A stretch of 64,000 nucleotides of DNA from Zelopaecilomyces penicillatus. Its lineage: Eukaryota > Ascomycota > Sordariomycetes > Hypocreales > Pseudodiploosporaceae. The stretch spans positions 4,774,001 through 4,838,000 of the forward strand of contig VCCP01000005.1 of the NCBI GenBank assembly GCA_005765155.1, given 5' to 3'. Below are positions 1-10,636 of this stretch, in pieces. The notes under the pieces were generated by a model. It saw only the letters and a program-made list of their open reading frames with translations, was not told the DNA's origin and made no database searches. The number at the start of each line of letters is the position of its first letter. Positions within the stretch are counted from its first letter, which is position 1. A program made the position numbers and the translations under genes.

Positions 1-973
1 GATAACCAGAGAGGGTGGTCAGGAAACGCTCATGTATGTAAACCTCCCAATAAAGTCGCTGCAGCCTGGGTAGGTCGCTTGGATCAAGGGTGGTTACGTT
101 CGGTGAGTATTGGTGCACGTTGAGCATTTGGATCATGGCCATTGCCTCGCGCAGAATGGCGAAACTGCGGTCAAAGCGCTTGAAGGCCATCATCGAGATT
201 TCAAGGAAGACACACGTCATAATGCGTTTGAAATTGATTGGCAATTCGTTGAACTTGCCCCTGTCAACGTCGGTCGTTGATTCGGCACGCCTGTAGGCCC
301 TTAGGCTCTGTTGCATCAGCTCTGTCATCTGGGCTCCGGTCTCGCCATGAAGAGTCCAAGATGTCGGAGTGGTGAGGTTAATGGTCACAGCGGCGAATGC
401 ATAGACAAGGGCGGCGTCGTCCAAGTCAGCGTGCATATTCTCAATGGCTTGGAAAACCTCCTTGGGCGCAATGATGGGACTGACGGGGTAGACCTGCTGT
501 TCGTATTTGGGCAGCAAGCTCAGGAAGAAGTCGACAGAGTAGAGCGGACTGCAGGATATTTCTGACAATCCGGTTGGGGAGTTTCCGGGCTCCGAGTTGA
601 CGATACCGGCGATGGATGTGACTGCTGGGGCAGCAGATGCCGACACGGGGCCGCCATGAATAGAGCTAGAGGGCGGAGCAGATGTAGTGATGCGATTGTT
701 GTTGTCTCTGGTACCACCACCCCCAACACCACCATTGCCGTTGGTGATGCTGCCCAATGCCGGTAGGGCGGCGGTCTGGGACGGTGTATTCGCCGACTTG
801 TCGCGCAGCTGAGCAACAAGGCGGTTACGAACACCAGGCTTGCGCTTGGCTGGTGGCGGCGAGTAGACACATTCAAGATCGAGGTGAGAGCACTGCGAAC
901 AGGGCTGAGTGGCGTTGCACCTCACCTTGCGCACTCGGCACCCATCGCAGGCCCTTGAAGCCCTGGCGCTCAT
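1..973 (-). CDS. Zn2Cys6 transcription factor, MAL-activator/AmyR-like (C-terminal part off the window)
   Basis: The minus strand is open from an ATG at 973 to the window edge, so at least 324 codons are present without an intron. The N-terminus carries a binuclear zinc cluster with Cys at residues 9, 12, 19, 25, 28 and 35 (ACDGCRVRKVRC, then QPCSQCSHLDLEC). A basic linker PAKRKPGVRNRLVAQLR follows. Around residues 280-315 the typical fungal transcription-factor middle region appears, including LREAMAMIQML and RLYWEVYIHERF. These features match activators of starch, maltose and sucrose use (AmyR, MalR, yeast MAL-activator/Suc1 type). The neighbouring MAL-type permease and GH13 alpha-glucosidase support control of alpha-glucoside use, but that role is inferred from context. 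The C-terminus is not visible. An unrelated C6 regulator remains possible. Confidence 0.9.
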   Translation of the reverse strand, partial: MSARASRACDGCRVRKVRCNATQPCSQCSHLDLECVYSPPPAKRKPGVRNRLVAQLRDKSANTPSQTAALPALGSITNGNGGVGGGGTRDNNNRITTSAPPSSSIHGGPVSASAAPAVTSIAGIVNSEPGNSPTGLSEISCSPLYSVDFFLSLLPKYEQQVYPVSPIIAPKEVFQAIENMHADLDDAALVYAFAAVTINLTTPTSWTLHGETGAQMTELMQQSLRAYRRAESTTDVDRGKFNELPINFKRIMTCVFLEISMMAFKRFDRSFAILREAMAMIQMLNVHQYSPNVTTLDPSDLPRLQRLYWEVYIHERFLTTLSGY

Positions 974-3413
974 GTGGGAAAAGATGAAACAGTGTCGATT
1001 TCCAGGAGCGGGACAAACGGTGCTGAGGGTTTTTACAAGACCGGAAAGGCGAGGGATCCCTCCGCAGCCGGAGGAGATACTATCGCGGGTAAAACCGATG
1101 CGTCCGGGCGGGCTTCAACGGTTCATGGCGCCTGGAGAACCGCAACCTGGGCCTCCGCGCAGTACCGCTCCCCGTTTCCGGGCGGGACGAGAAGTGGACC
1201 CCAGAAGGCTTGCTTCTTCTCTCCGGTGGCTCTCGTCGCTGTTTGCTCTCTCCGTGAAGAGGGCGGAGACAAGGGATGGGGGGAGGTTATGCAAATGAGT
1301 TCGCGATGCGGTGGGTTGAACGCGGGCGCAGTGTGCGTTTCGGATTGCCGGACCTCGGAGGGTAATAGCGAACGGCGTGCGGATGTCGCTGTCTTTTGCC
1401 GTCGTTTGCCGTTTGGCACACGCGCAATCGGACGAGGAGACACTGGCTGGTGGTATGTACAAGAGGGGGGGCGAATTGGGAGTGGGGATGGGTGTAGATC
1501 TGCTGCACGAGGAGAAGCGCGCACAAGAGAGGCAAAGACAGCGAGAGAGAGGGAGAGAAAGAGAGAGAGATTGCAGAGGGACACCAGCAAGGGAAATGCG
1601 GAGATGGAGGAGATGGAGAGAAAGAGAGGCGAGGAGCTCTAGCAAGCCTCTGCGGTCTTCCGGCCAGGCCCAACCGTCGGATGCAATAAATAAAGAGAGA
1701 GCGCGCCGAGCAGAGCGGAGGTGCAAAGGCGAAAGCGCGTGGCTTGGCGGGCGTTTTTGGCGAACATGATGCTAGGGCGAAGAGAGGCATAGCGAGTGTA
1801 GACTGTGTGGTGAGGTAAACCTGATGCGGTTCGAGGTCCCCTTTTCCATTGCCGGTTATGGTGTAGCTTCTGTCTGTCCCCAGGTGAGTTTGCCCCAGAT
1901 TCTCACAGGTCCGCCCTGTATCGCCGACAACGAAGCCTATTCTGCAGGTAAGATCAATACTACTACCCTCTCATTGTAGCAGTAGGTCTGTTGTTGTTGG
2001 CCAGGTGCTTCGTAGGGAGGATGACAGAGTTAAGTTAGTAGCTTGAGGCCTGGAGATGTTCAACTCTCTCCCTAACAATACGTAGGTAGGTAGGTAATGG
2101 GAAGGAATTGACAGTCGGTTGCAACTGCCATTTCATCGCAAAAGACTAGATACCTACCTACCCATTGTGCAGTGCAGCCCTGAACAGCAGCGGCGCAGGG
2201 ACTCGGCAGTGCTGAAGAACCACTAAATTACCACGGTAAATGCGCCGAGAGACCCTACTAGGTACTGTAGATGTGGCGGTAAGTGGCCAATAGAAGGTTT
2301 TGTCGAAGCCAGATTGGTGGAAAAAACAATACCCATGAACCCCCACGAGTTGAGCCGGTGAGTAGCTTATGTCATCATCTCAATCCCTCTTTGAGCAGTT
2401 TACCCAGTCCAGACAGACCTGACAGACAGACATACAGAACTGTTTTAATTCGGCTGGCCGATGGCTTGAAACATGAAGGCATGAAAAAAGGGGGCGGACT
2501 GCCGGCGCATGAAAATGCCATATGCACGATGTAGGCATCCCCGGTAGGTAATTGGCATGGCCTACCCCCCCTGCTCCATCAGCCGATCAGTACCGAGCTT
2601 CATGCATTAGACACCTACAACTACCTACAGACAGACAAAGCGGGTCATTTTTCAAGCATAATTGCCTACTGTAGGTAATTACATACATTCCATCAACAAG
2701 ATTGCAAATACCCAACATGTTCTATAATTAGTTGAAGAGGTGGGCGGATGAGACAAACACGAGCCCTCCCCCCATGGTGAATAACATGGCGAAAATGTCA
2801 CGTCAACACAATCACCCTATATAGGTAGTAGCTAATTCAAGCCTGGTTTCTGTCTACTTGGCTATAGGCACGCTCTATCACCGTGGTAGCTACATGGAGC
2901 AACATCCCTCTATCCATCTACTTAACAGCTTCTATCGAAAAGTGAATCCCACATGGACAATTTAAGTCTTAGAGACACCCGTGACATGTAATGCACAATA
3001 GGCAAAGTTGGCAAGCATAAACACCCTCAAATTGCATAGTTTTACCGAGCCAATCCATCACAGCACCTCATGTTAGATCGCTACTGTATTGGGGAGGTAC
3101 GGCTCGTCCGCATTAAATCAAGAGACGATCATCAGGAAGGTGGTAGTATTCCCTATGGGCTTTGCGAATCACATTCTAAATGCGTACAAGACTCATCACG
3201 ATACGTTCAATGCCATTCACATAGGGACTTTATGATATGGTATATCGCAATTTGTTTGCATTTATTGAGATCTTTGCTCAATCAGAGACGATGCTCTTGG
3301 ATTAATAAATACACTGCTGCCCCCCACCGCAAGCACAACTCCATCATCGATTCATCATCCTCGCCGACATAAGAAATACAAAAACACGATTCATCCACGT
3401 TCTAATCGTATTT
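974..3413. other. Intergenic: promoter side of the Zn2Cys6 gene and 3' side of the permease
   Basis: No convincing gene is seen. The overlapping frames at 1100-1790 on both strands are low-complexity (purine-rich on plus at 1540-1625) and look like the pyrimidine-rich 5' leader of the minus-strand regulator. The element GTAGGTAAT recurs near 2089, 2544 and 2671, and TACCTACCTACC lies at 2151. Confidence 0.6.
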
Positions 3414-5093
3414 TTAAGAGCTAAACTCCTTGCTTCCAACCTTCTCAACCATGACGGCATCCCGGCTCTTCTCCTTTTCAATGGATGAAGTCTCGATGTT
3501 GGCATCGACTCTCTCGACGACAGTGGAGCCGAACTTGCGTGCGCTGACACCCTGTTGGAAGAGGATCTCGAGCTCACCATAGGTGCGGCCCTTGGGTTCA
3601 GGCAGACGGAAGTAAGTCCAGAGAGCGCAAAGAAGACAAGAGGCGGCCCAGAAGAAGCCCGTCTTGGCTCCCCAGTTCCATGCAGAAGGGTTCAACATGC
3701 GAGGGGTAAGGATGTTGGTAACAATACCAGTGATGTTGTACATGTTTCGGGCCAGCACAACAGACTTGGTACGGAGACGGGTCGACGACAACTCAGAGAC
3801 CAGGGAGTAGCACACGGGGCCAACAGTCGAGTCGTAGATGAATGTATAGATCAGGAGCATGGAACCAATAGTCCACTGAGCGGCAACGTTGTCCTTGCCG
3901 GCAAATGAGACACAGCCAATCACAAGAAGCAGACCACACATGGCCAATTGTCCACCGAGGTACAGAGTTCGGCGACCAAACCAGATCATGAAGAACCAAG
4001 AGAGCATGGTTCCGACAGCGCCGATAGCATACTGACCCAGAGACATGCTGAAAGAGTTCTCAGTAGCCAGACCAGCCTGCTTGTAAAAGTATGTTGAGTA
4101 TCCCATGAAAGTGGAGCCACACAGGGTTTGGACCATCCAGACAGCACAGACAATCTCGGTACGGCGGCGGTTGGTGCCCTTGAAGAGATCAGTGTATGAG
4201 GTGCCAGCTGATGCCTCCTTCTCTATCTGGTTGGTGTGGATCATCATGGCAATGGTCTCATCGGGATTGAAAGTCGATTCAGTGTTGCGGGCCGTCAGTC
4301 GAGACAGCGAGTGCTTGGCATCTTCAATGCGTTCCTTGCGAACCAGCCACCAAGGCGACTCGGGAGCCAGGTAGATACCGATCATCAGAGGAACGGGCCA
4401 GACCCACTGCAGAGCAAATGGAATCTTGTAACCCCACTTGTCATCGCGTGAAAGCATGCCACGGAGTACACCGGCAGAGATGAACTGACCAATGACCCAG
4501 CAAAGGTTGACATAGGTTGTGAGATAGGCTCGAAGATGGGTCGGGCAGACCTCAGAAGCGTAAGTGGTAGTTAGAGTCTGGAAGACACCCCATGGGATAC
4601 CGACGAGGATCTCGCCAACCAGGAGCTGGGGCAGAGTCTCGGAGAAGAAGATGATGAAGATGAAGCCAGTGCACAGAGCCAGAGCGCCAATGAGCGTCTT
4701 GCGGTAACCAAAGCGATCGGCGACAATACCGTTGACGAAGAGACCAAGAATCTGACCAACGAGGGTTCCGTTGTTCAAGCCAGACTGCCAAGCGGCAGTC
4801 AGCTCGTAAGTACCGTCTGCCAGTCGCTCACCGAACTTGCGCTGGAAGGCCGGGAAGGCGAAGAGACTGCTGAGCAAGGCAGTATCGAAACCTTCCATGA
4901 CAATACATGTCGAGAGGAAGATGGACCACAAGCATGCCTTCCTGTAAAGCTTGAGGGAGGCAAGCAGGCCCAAGTTGAGCTCTGCGTCGGCGCCCGCGGC
5001 GGCTTCCTGAACGGTGTTCTTGTCGACATTGGCAATGGGGGCAGCCACAGAAACTCGCCGCGGCTCGTCGCCGCTGGGAGCTGCGAGAGTCAT
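3414..5093 (-). CDS. MAL-type alpha-glucoside/sugar:H+ permease (major facilitator superfamily)
   Basis: A single 559-aa exon encodes a plasma-membrane sugar porter with about 12 hydrophobic segments. Landmarks are the long cytosolic N-terminus, MEGFDTALLSSLFAFPAFQ in the first membrane segment, VADRFGYRKT after the second pair, PESPWWLVRKER before the central loop, FGRRTLYLGGQ in the second half and PEPKGRTYGELEILF after the last segment. FDT-LL-SLFAFPAFQ and KGRTY-ELE-LF are hallmarks of MAL-family maltose/alpha-glucoside transporters rather than hexose carriers. Length matches the family (about 530-615 aa). It points the same way as the regulator gene and away from the GH13 enzyme, with which it shares a 3.7-kb upstream region. 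Maltose, trehalose, turanose or sucrose uptake cannot be separated from sequence alone. Confidence 0.93.
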   Translation of the reverse strand: MTLAAPSGDEPRRVSVAAPIANVDKNTVQEAAAGADAELNLGLLASLKLYRKACLWSIFLSTCIVMEGFDTALLSSLFAFPAFQRKFGERLADGTYELTAAWQSGLNNGTLVGQILGLFVNGIVADRFGYRKTLIGALALCTGFIFIIFFSETLPQLLVGEILVGIPWGVFQTLTTTYASEVCPTHLRAYLTTYVNLCWVIGQFISAGVLRGMLSRDDKWGYKIPFALQWVWPVPLMIGIYLAPESPWWLVRKERIEDAKHSLSRLTARNTESTFNPDETIAMMIHTNQIEKEASAGTSYTDLFKGTNRRRTEIVCAVWMVQTLCGSTFMGYSTYFYKQAGLATENSFSMSLGQYAIGAVGTMLSWFFMIWFGRRTLYLGGQLAMCGLLLVIGCVSFAGKDNVAAQWTIGSMLLIYTFIYDSTVGPVCYSLVSELSSTRLRTKSVVLARNMYNITGIVTNILTPRMLNPSAWNWGAKTGFFWAASCLLCALWTYFRLPEPKGRTYGELEILFQQGVSARKFGSTVVERVDANIETSSIEKEKSRDAVMVEKVGSKEFSS

Positions 5094-5617
5094 GATGGAG
5101 TCTGGGGAACAGTGGATCCTGGGGTAAGAATCAAGTGCAATAAACAGACTTGTGGGGGAGGGGAGAGAGAGGATCGGAGTGTTGTCTTGGATAACTGTGC
5201 CTCAGGAAAGCATAGGTCCTTTGGGCAACACAATTAAAGGAGATAGAAGAGAAAGAACAGAGTGATCGAGAGGAAGGAGGAGAAGAGGAGTAGATGAATG
5301 AATGATCCTGTCTTAAACAAAAGGCTAGGGTAGCATCGCGTCGCGGCAGGCCATCTTATACTTTTACAATCCGATGAGTTCTTTTCGAGACAAGGTCTTG
5401 CAGGCCGCTGGAGCGTGGGCCCCAGGGAAGAAGTCGAGAACGCCACTGCGGGTGTGAATAGCCAAAAGTGTGAGGCCGGGGTGTTGGGGTTTGGCGGTCC
5501 GGGCTCAAGCAGCAAGGTGTGCTAATACCCATTAATTGCTCCCTGGCCCGCCAAGGCTTGCGAGCAGTTGCAAGATTGGGAGACACACTTGTGGGCTCCA
5601 AAGAGACAAAACGGCGC

Positions 5618-5631
5618 AGTACCTAGGTACT
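5618..5631. promoter_or_regulatory. 14-bp perfect palindrome AGTACCTAGGTACT
   Basis: The sequence equals its own reverse complement. It lies about 530 bp upstream of the permease start and is followed at once by TCCGTAGTACC and AAAGTACC, so GTAC cores repeat within about 40 bp. It could be a dimer binding site; no factor is assigned. Confidence 0.35.
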
Positions 5632-5963
5632 CCGTAGTACCAAAGTACCAGGGTAGACGCGTTTGGGTTGGCGGTTTGATGGTGGTGTCATGAAAGACAA
5701 GGCTAGAAGACAATGCCCACTAAGGCGATGCAATTCAAAATCCGTTCGGCACTAGAACCCGTGTTGTGGCGGCGAGATGGAATCGCCGAAGGAAAGGGAA
5801 AGGGTTAGAGCAAATCCGGGGCGTCCTTTCACGCTCTCCCGTTGGTTGGCTTCCCCGTCTTTTGCGCCCTCTCCACCCTCTCGTACTGCACACCACTCGT
5901 ACTATGAACGTTAAATGAGGTACGTAGATGAGGGGCGCCCCAAGCCTTTAGCACAGACACTCT

Positions 5964-8048
5964 CGGTCCGGCATCCAATGAGTTTGCGATTTGTCGGACC
6001 GGGATGGTAAATAGCAGACGTTGAAAGGGCTGTATATTGTTTGAAGGGGACCAACATTGCTAAAGCCATGAACTAGTCGTCCTGAGTGATGAGATAATTT
6101 GGACGGGCCAGTCTATTGGAATCGAGCCACCAGTGTGGGAAACCCGAGACAGACAGCCTGTTAATGCACTCTCCACCCCGGCTGCACGGACCGCACCCTA
6201 GAAGTGCGGCAGAATAATCGTCGAGGTTGGATTTTCGCCTTGTTGGTCACGGCGTGCATCAACCAGACAAGAGTTGTGTAAAAATGGGTCTGTGAGCGTA
6301 GGCTAACCGCCGGATGTCGAAGCTGAACGCGGTGGGTTTCAAACCCCGGACACTACACTTCCCCATGGGGGCCAGATCAGAGTCTTTTACCACCAAAATA
6401 CATCATGACAACATGGCTGCTATAGGGATCGTCTCTGCTAAGAGCTGCCATTCGAATTAGCGTTTTTTTACGTAGCACGTATTACTCGCAGTTGGTCGTT
6501 GGGAATCGTAGATGGCCGGAGACTCCGTACACCAACGCCTCAAACTCGTCATTGCTTCAGGTTGCCGTCGATATTGAAGCCAACAACATGAAAAAGGGTG
6601 TTCGCCAGGATCTTGACAACCGCCTTTGCATACACATATAGTTGGCCGCATCATAGAGAACTGCTGTCACCAAGACAAAAGCATGGGAGCATTGAGCATT
6701 GAGCATTGGATTGGGCTTGACCAAGGAGGGAAAGGAAGGGAAATCTAGCCAAGCACGGCAAAGGTGAGTGCGGGGCGGCAGAAGAAGAGTTGTTGTGTGA
6801 GCGGTAAGCGAAATAAGCAGAGCGTAGTAGCATCTAGCTCTCACCCAACGCAGCTATTAACACGCACTTGGCTAGTCGTGAAGCGGTCGATGATCGTCCA
6901 CAAATGTACATGACCATTCTGACGGAAAGAGTTGCCGTGCCTTGTGGACACCACTGACGGGTGGGAGTTGTTTCAAGCATGGGCCAACAGTCGCTGCAGG
7001 CCAGGTATGTCAGTCTGTCAGCCAGCCAGTCAGACTTCTGATGCCACACCACTCTACGAGATGTGCGCATCATTACCAGCAGAACCAACAGTAAATGGAG
7101 ACGTTTCGGCCCGAGATTTTGAAATAACCTCAAGAGACCGCAAGAGTGGCATCGCAGACGATGTAACGGCCAAGACTTTCGACGCCTTTGGCGTTGGGAT
7201 CAGCCTCAACGGACGGGGGAGGGGGAGCACCTAGTGCAAACTCCTGTAATGGGATCAACTAATGGCCCTGGCCCTTAGTAAGAATGCACAATTGATGATG
7301 GTATATTCCCAAATGATCTTCATGTCAAGCACGCCAGGGCGGCGGCAGCCATGCAGCCACGTTGCCACGTTCAGCCAAGGGTGAGGGAAGAGCTGAGGAG
7401 CCTGCATGGCCAGACACCATTTCGAGAACCCTTGGCGTTAAAGGAAAACCCGACGCATATCATATGTACGGCAAGCAGACGATACGACTATGAGACGATG
7501 AGACATTTTTTCAAGGCAGCGAGGCGCGCCTGGTGTTGGGCCGTGAGAGAAATCACTAGTTTCTAGCAAGTCGAGTCTGGAGTCTCCATCTGCATGAAGG
7601 GGAAAAAAAGAACAAAGGCGTCGCAATAGTCAACAACAGTCAGCTTGTGTAGACGAGAAACTATTTACTCGTAGTGTCTGAAGCCAGGGTCGGAGCTTTC
7701 ATTGTGGGCAGAGAGGAGAATTTCTGGTTTTCCAGACAGTGTTCGGTTCCTTCCTCAGAAATCAAAAATGAGTGTTAATGAGAACTTTGCAGAAAAAAAG
7801 GGCATTAGTCGGACCGATGCTCCGGCCAATGAGCTCTGACCGCACCCCTGTCGGACCGACTTTGGACCAATCGCTCTCCCCGCTCTGACGGTTGGCCATC
7901 GGCACTCCTGCCGCTAGCCATCTTGGGTTAGATGCGCACCTGCCGGCTCCTCGTGACTTGGCGACTTGGCTTCGGTCACAAATTTGTGATGTCAGTTGAT
8001 GCCGGGCCGGCGACCATCGCCATCGACATTTTGGTGGATGTCGGTCCG
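5964..8048. promoter_or_regulatory. Cluster of five CGG(A/T)CCG palindromes (candidate Zn2Cys6 sites)
   Basis: Copies lie at 5964-5970, 5995-6001, 7810-7816, 7852-7858 and 8042-8048. Zn2Cys6 dimers bind paired CGG triplets, and here the two triplets are inverted with one central A or T. The adjacent gene encodes such a factor. About 0.5 copies would be expected by chance in this interval at equal base frequencies. Binding by the neighbouring regulator is an inference. Confidence 0.4.
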
Positions 8049-8246
8049 ACCAGATGATCCGGTCTCCGCAAGCGATGGTGTCAAGCCACAACACCAACCA
8101 AAATAGTTGGCCATCTCTGCCCAGCGGCATCACGGACAACGCTCGAACTCCTCCACAGCATGGCGGCGCCAAGGGCCCTTTTATGCGTTGCTGCCTCCTC
8201 CTTCGTAGAGAAAACTGGAGCAATGTCCGTGGGTATCGACAACACT

Positions 8247-8254
8247 TATAAATA
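8247..8254 (+). promoter_or_regulatory. TATA-like box TATAAATA upstream of the maltase
   Basis: A good TATA consensus sits about 590 bp before the maltase ATG at 8840, and a weaker TTTAAA occurs at 8506. Which one is used would set a long or medium 5' leader; the transcription start is not known. Confidence 0.35.
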
Positions 8255-8839
8255 GCTGCCGGCGAGTGACTCAAGCCTACACTGGAATGATGGGGAAAGT
8301 GGATGCTGGCACGAGTCCTACCGCCATCTCGTAGGTCCGACATCGAAGTTTGTTTACATTCGCCTTCTCCAAAGCATTTGTGCTCAGCTTACCCAGTGAA
8401 ATTTCTCCGACATCGTCTTCCCCTCTTCAGTCCGCTTATCGTGTGGCCACAGTGCTGATCTTTCTGCTCCGTTCTCGCTGGCCTACGATGGCTTCTGGGA
8501 GGGGATTTAAAGGCTACGGCCTCTGCTCTTTTCCCTCGATTATGTCGTGAATGTTGATATAAAATCTCATCGCCATCGTTTTAATTGTGTTTTTATGTGG
8601 TTGTGTGACTGCATTACTAGGAAGAGCTGAATTTTGGTGGCTTCACGAGAACAGAAAGGCTTTTGTAACACCCTGCTGTGACTTGGGAACAATTTTTCTC
8701 GCTGCGGTCCCAAGTACAATCAACCCGAAAAGGCGTTGTCTTGTGTGCTCTTTTGATCAGATTTCTGGTCCCATCTAAACACGGATTTCGTTCCGTCGCT
8801 TCCCCTCCTTCTACCAGTCAAAATCCGCATCTATTCAAC

Positions 8840-10636
8840 ATGACTGTCACTGCACGCCTCAAGCAGTGGTGGAAGCATGCTGTCATCTACCAGATTTATC
8901 CCGCCTCATACTGCGACTCCAATGGCGATGGCATCGGCGACCTCCCCGGAATTACTTCCAAGCTAGATTACATTGCCAGCCTTGGTGTTAATGTCATCTG
9001 GGTCTGTCCCATGTATGACAGCCCCCAGGTCGACATGGGCTATGACATTGCCAACTACGAAGATATCTATGGGCCATATGGCACCCTCGAGGATATGGAG
9101 ACCCTCATCCGCGAGACTCACGCTCGTGGTATGAAAATCATGCTTGATCTCGTCATCAACCACACATCCGACCAGCACGCTTGGTTCAAAGAGTCACGCT
9201 CAAGCAAGGACAACGACAAGCGAGACTGGTACATGTGGCAACCTGCCAAGTACTCCCCAGATGGTCAACGGTTGCCTCCAAACAACTGGCGTTGCAACTT
9301 TGGAGGTGGTAGCACCTGGGAATGGGACGAGCATACCGGCGAATACTACCTGCACTTGTTTGCCAAAGAGCAGCCAGACCTGAACTGGGAGAACCCCATT
9401 ACCCGCAAGGCGATCTACGCTTCCTCCATGGAATTTTGGCTTGAGCGTGGTGTCGACGGCTTCCGTGTTGATACAGTCAACATGTATAGCAAGCCCCCAG
9501 GGTTGCCAGATGCCCCTGTTGTTGATCCGGGAGCTCCTTTCCAGCCCGCTGGCCTCCTCTACTGCAATGGCCCTCGGATGCACGAGTTTCTCAGTGAGAT
9601 GAATGAGATTCTAACCAAATATGGTGCCATCACTGTGGGCGAATGCCCAAACACCCCAGACATGTCCCGCGTATTGAAATACGTGAGCGCAGAGGCCAAA
9701 CAGCTCGATATGGTTTTCCAGTTTGATATGATGGACGTTGGGTTTGGCCGTACGCACAAGTACGAGACAACGCCCAAGAACTGGGTTCTCCCAGAGATTA
9801 AGGCCACAATGGGTCTTATTCAAGGCCTGATCCGCGGCACCGACGCTTGGACGACAGTCTTCATGGAGAACCACGACCAGGCACGCTCGGTCTCTCGCTT
9901 CACCAGCGACAGCCCCACACATCGTGTCGCAGGTGCTAAAATGCTTGCGCTTATGCAATCATGTCTGAGCGGAACACAGTTCATCTACCAAGGCCAGGAG
10001 ATTGGATGCGTGAATGCACCAAAGGACAGCTATCCCTTGGAAAACTACCTCGATCTTGACAGCTACCTCTTCATCAATTACGTTAAGGAACGCCGCGGCC
10101 CTGAGGGTGTAGACAAGGCGTTTGATACACTCGCACATCTTGCTCGTGACCACGCCCGTATCCCCATGGCATGGAACGGCAAGGCCAAGTACGGCGGCTT
10201 TTCAGAGGAGGCTGAGAAGGCCGGCAAGGAAGTCAAGGAGCCGTGGATGAAGCCTCACCCGCTGGCTGGGGAGATCAATGTCGCCTCGCAGCTAGATGAC
10301 CCACACAGCGTGCTTGCCTTTTGGCGTAAGGCTCTCCTCTTCCGCCAAGAACATGCCGATCTGCTGGTCTACGGCGATTACAGGGCAGTGCGTGAAGACG
10401 ATGTGAATCTCCACTTCTTCCTCAAGGAGGCGCCTCACGGCAGCTCAGTCAAGGCTTTGATTACAGTCAACTTTTCAGACAGCGAGAAGCAGTGGGATGA
10501 CCTGACGGCTGAAGAGCTCGGCCTTGAAGAGGGGGCGGAAGTGAAACTGGTCCCCATCATGTCCAGCCGCGGGGGCAAGGTGACTGAGAAGGTTCTGGCC
10601 CCCTTCGAGGGCCGCGTATACCTCGTCAGCTGCTAA
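8840..10636 (+). CDS. GH13 maltase / alpha-glucosidase (intracellular, GH13_40-like)
   Basis: The 598-aa protein hydrolyses terminal alpha-glucosidic bonds of imported maltose, sucrose or similar sugars. The frame is open further upstream to 8678, but the family N-terminus (QWWKHAVIYQIYPASY, then DSNGDGIGDLPGI) fits an ATG at 8840 in the context TTCAACATG. No signal peptide is visible, so it is probably cytosolic. The four GH13 regions are present: DLVINHTSD (residues 103-111), GFRVDTVNM with nucleophile Asp211, VGECPN with acid/base Glu268, and ENHDQ with Asp346. The sequence GLPDAPVVDPG after region II is typical of fungal maltases. There is no intron. It lies divergent from the MAL-type permease, and together with the regulator forms a MAL cluster. 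Preference for maltose over isomaltose or sucrose is not certain. Confidence 0.95.
   Translation: MTVTARLKQWWKHAVIYQIYPASYCDSNGDGIGDLPGITSKLDYIASLGVNVIWVCPMYDSPQVDMGYDIANYEDIYGPYGTLEDMETLIRETHARGMKIMLDLVINHTSDQHAWFKESRSSKDNDKRDWYMWQPAKYSPDGQRLPPNNWRCNFGGGSTWEWDEHTGEYYLHLFAKEQPDLNWENPITRKAIYASSMEFWLERGVDGFRVDTVNMYSKPPGLPDAPVVDPGAPFQPAGLLYCNGPRMHEFLSEMNEILTKYGAITVGECPNTPDMSRVLKYVSAEAKQLDMVFQFDMMDVGFGRTHKYETTPKNWVLPEIKATMGLIQGLIRGTDAWTTVFMENHDQARSVSRFTSDSPTHRVAGAKMLALMQSCLSGTQFIYQGQEIGCVNAPKDSYPLENYLDLDSYLFINYVKERRGPEGVDKAFDTLAHLARDHARIPMAWNGKAKYGGFSEEAEKAGKEVKEPWMKPHPLAGEINVASQLDDPHSVLAFWRKALLFRQEHADLLVYGDYRAVREDDVNLHFFLKEAPHGSSVKALITVNFSDSEKQWDDLTAEELGLEEGAEVKLVPIMSSRGGKVTEKVLAPFEGRVYLVSC

Larger units (their letters stand above)
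5094..8839. other. Divergent promoter region between permease and maltase
   Basis: These 3.7 kb hold no convincing protein gene; the open frames seen on both strands lack domains or introns that would extend them. The content is consistent with two divergent promoters: repeated CGG(A/T)CCG palindromes, TATA-like sites near the maltase, and a 14-bp perfect palindrome at 5618-5631. A small unrecognised gene cannot be excluded. Confidence 0.6.

Noticed and set aside
1115..1790. Long overlapping open frames on both strands (up to 222 codons)
   Set aside because: They lie over a purine/pyrimidine-rich tract, give Arg/Ser/Leu-rich low-complexity translations in every frame, and sit in the likely 5' leader of the minus-strand regulator.
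8678..8839. N-terminal extension of the maltase
   Set aside because: The extra 54 residues match neither the GH13 family N-terminus nor a clean targeting signal; conserved sequence begins just after the ATG at 8840.
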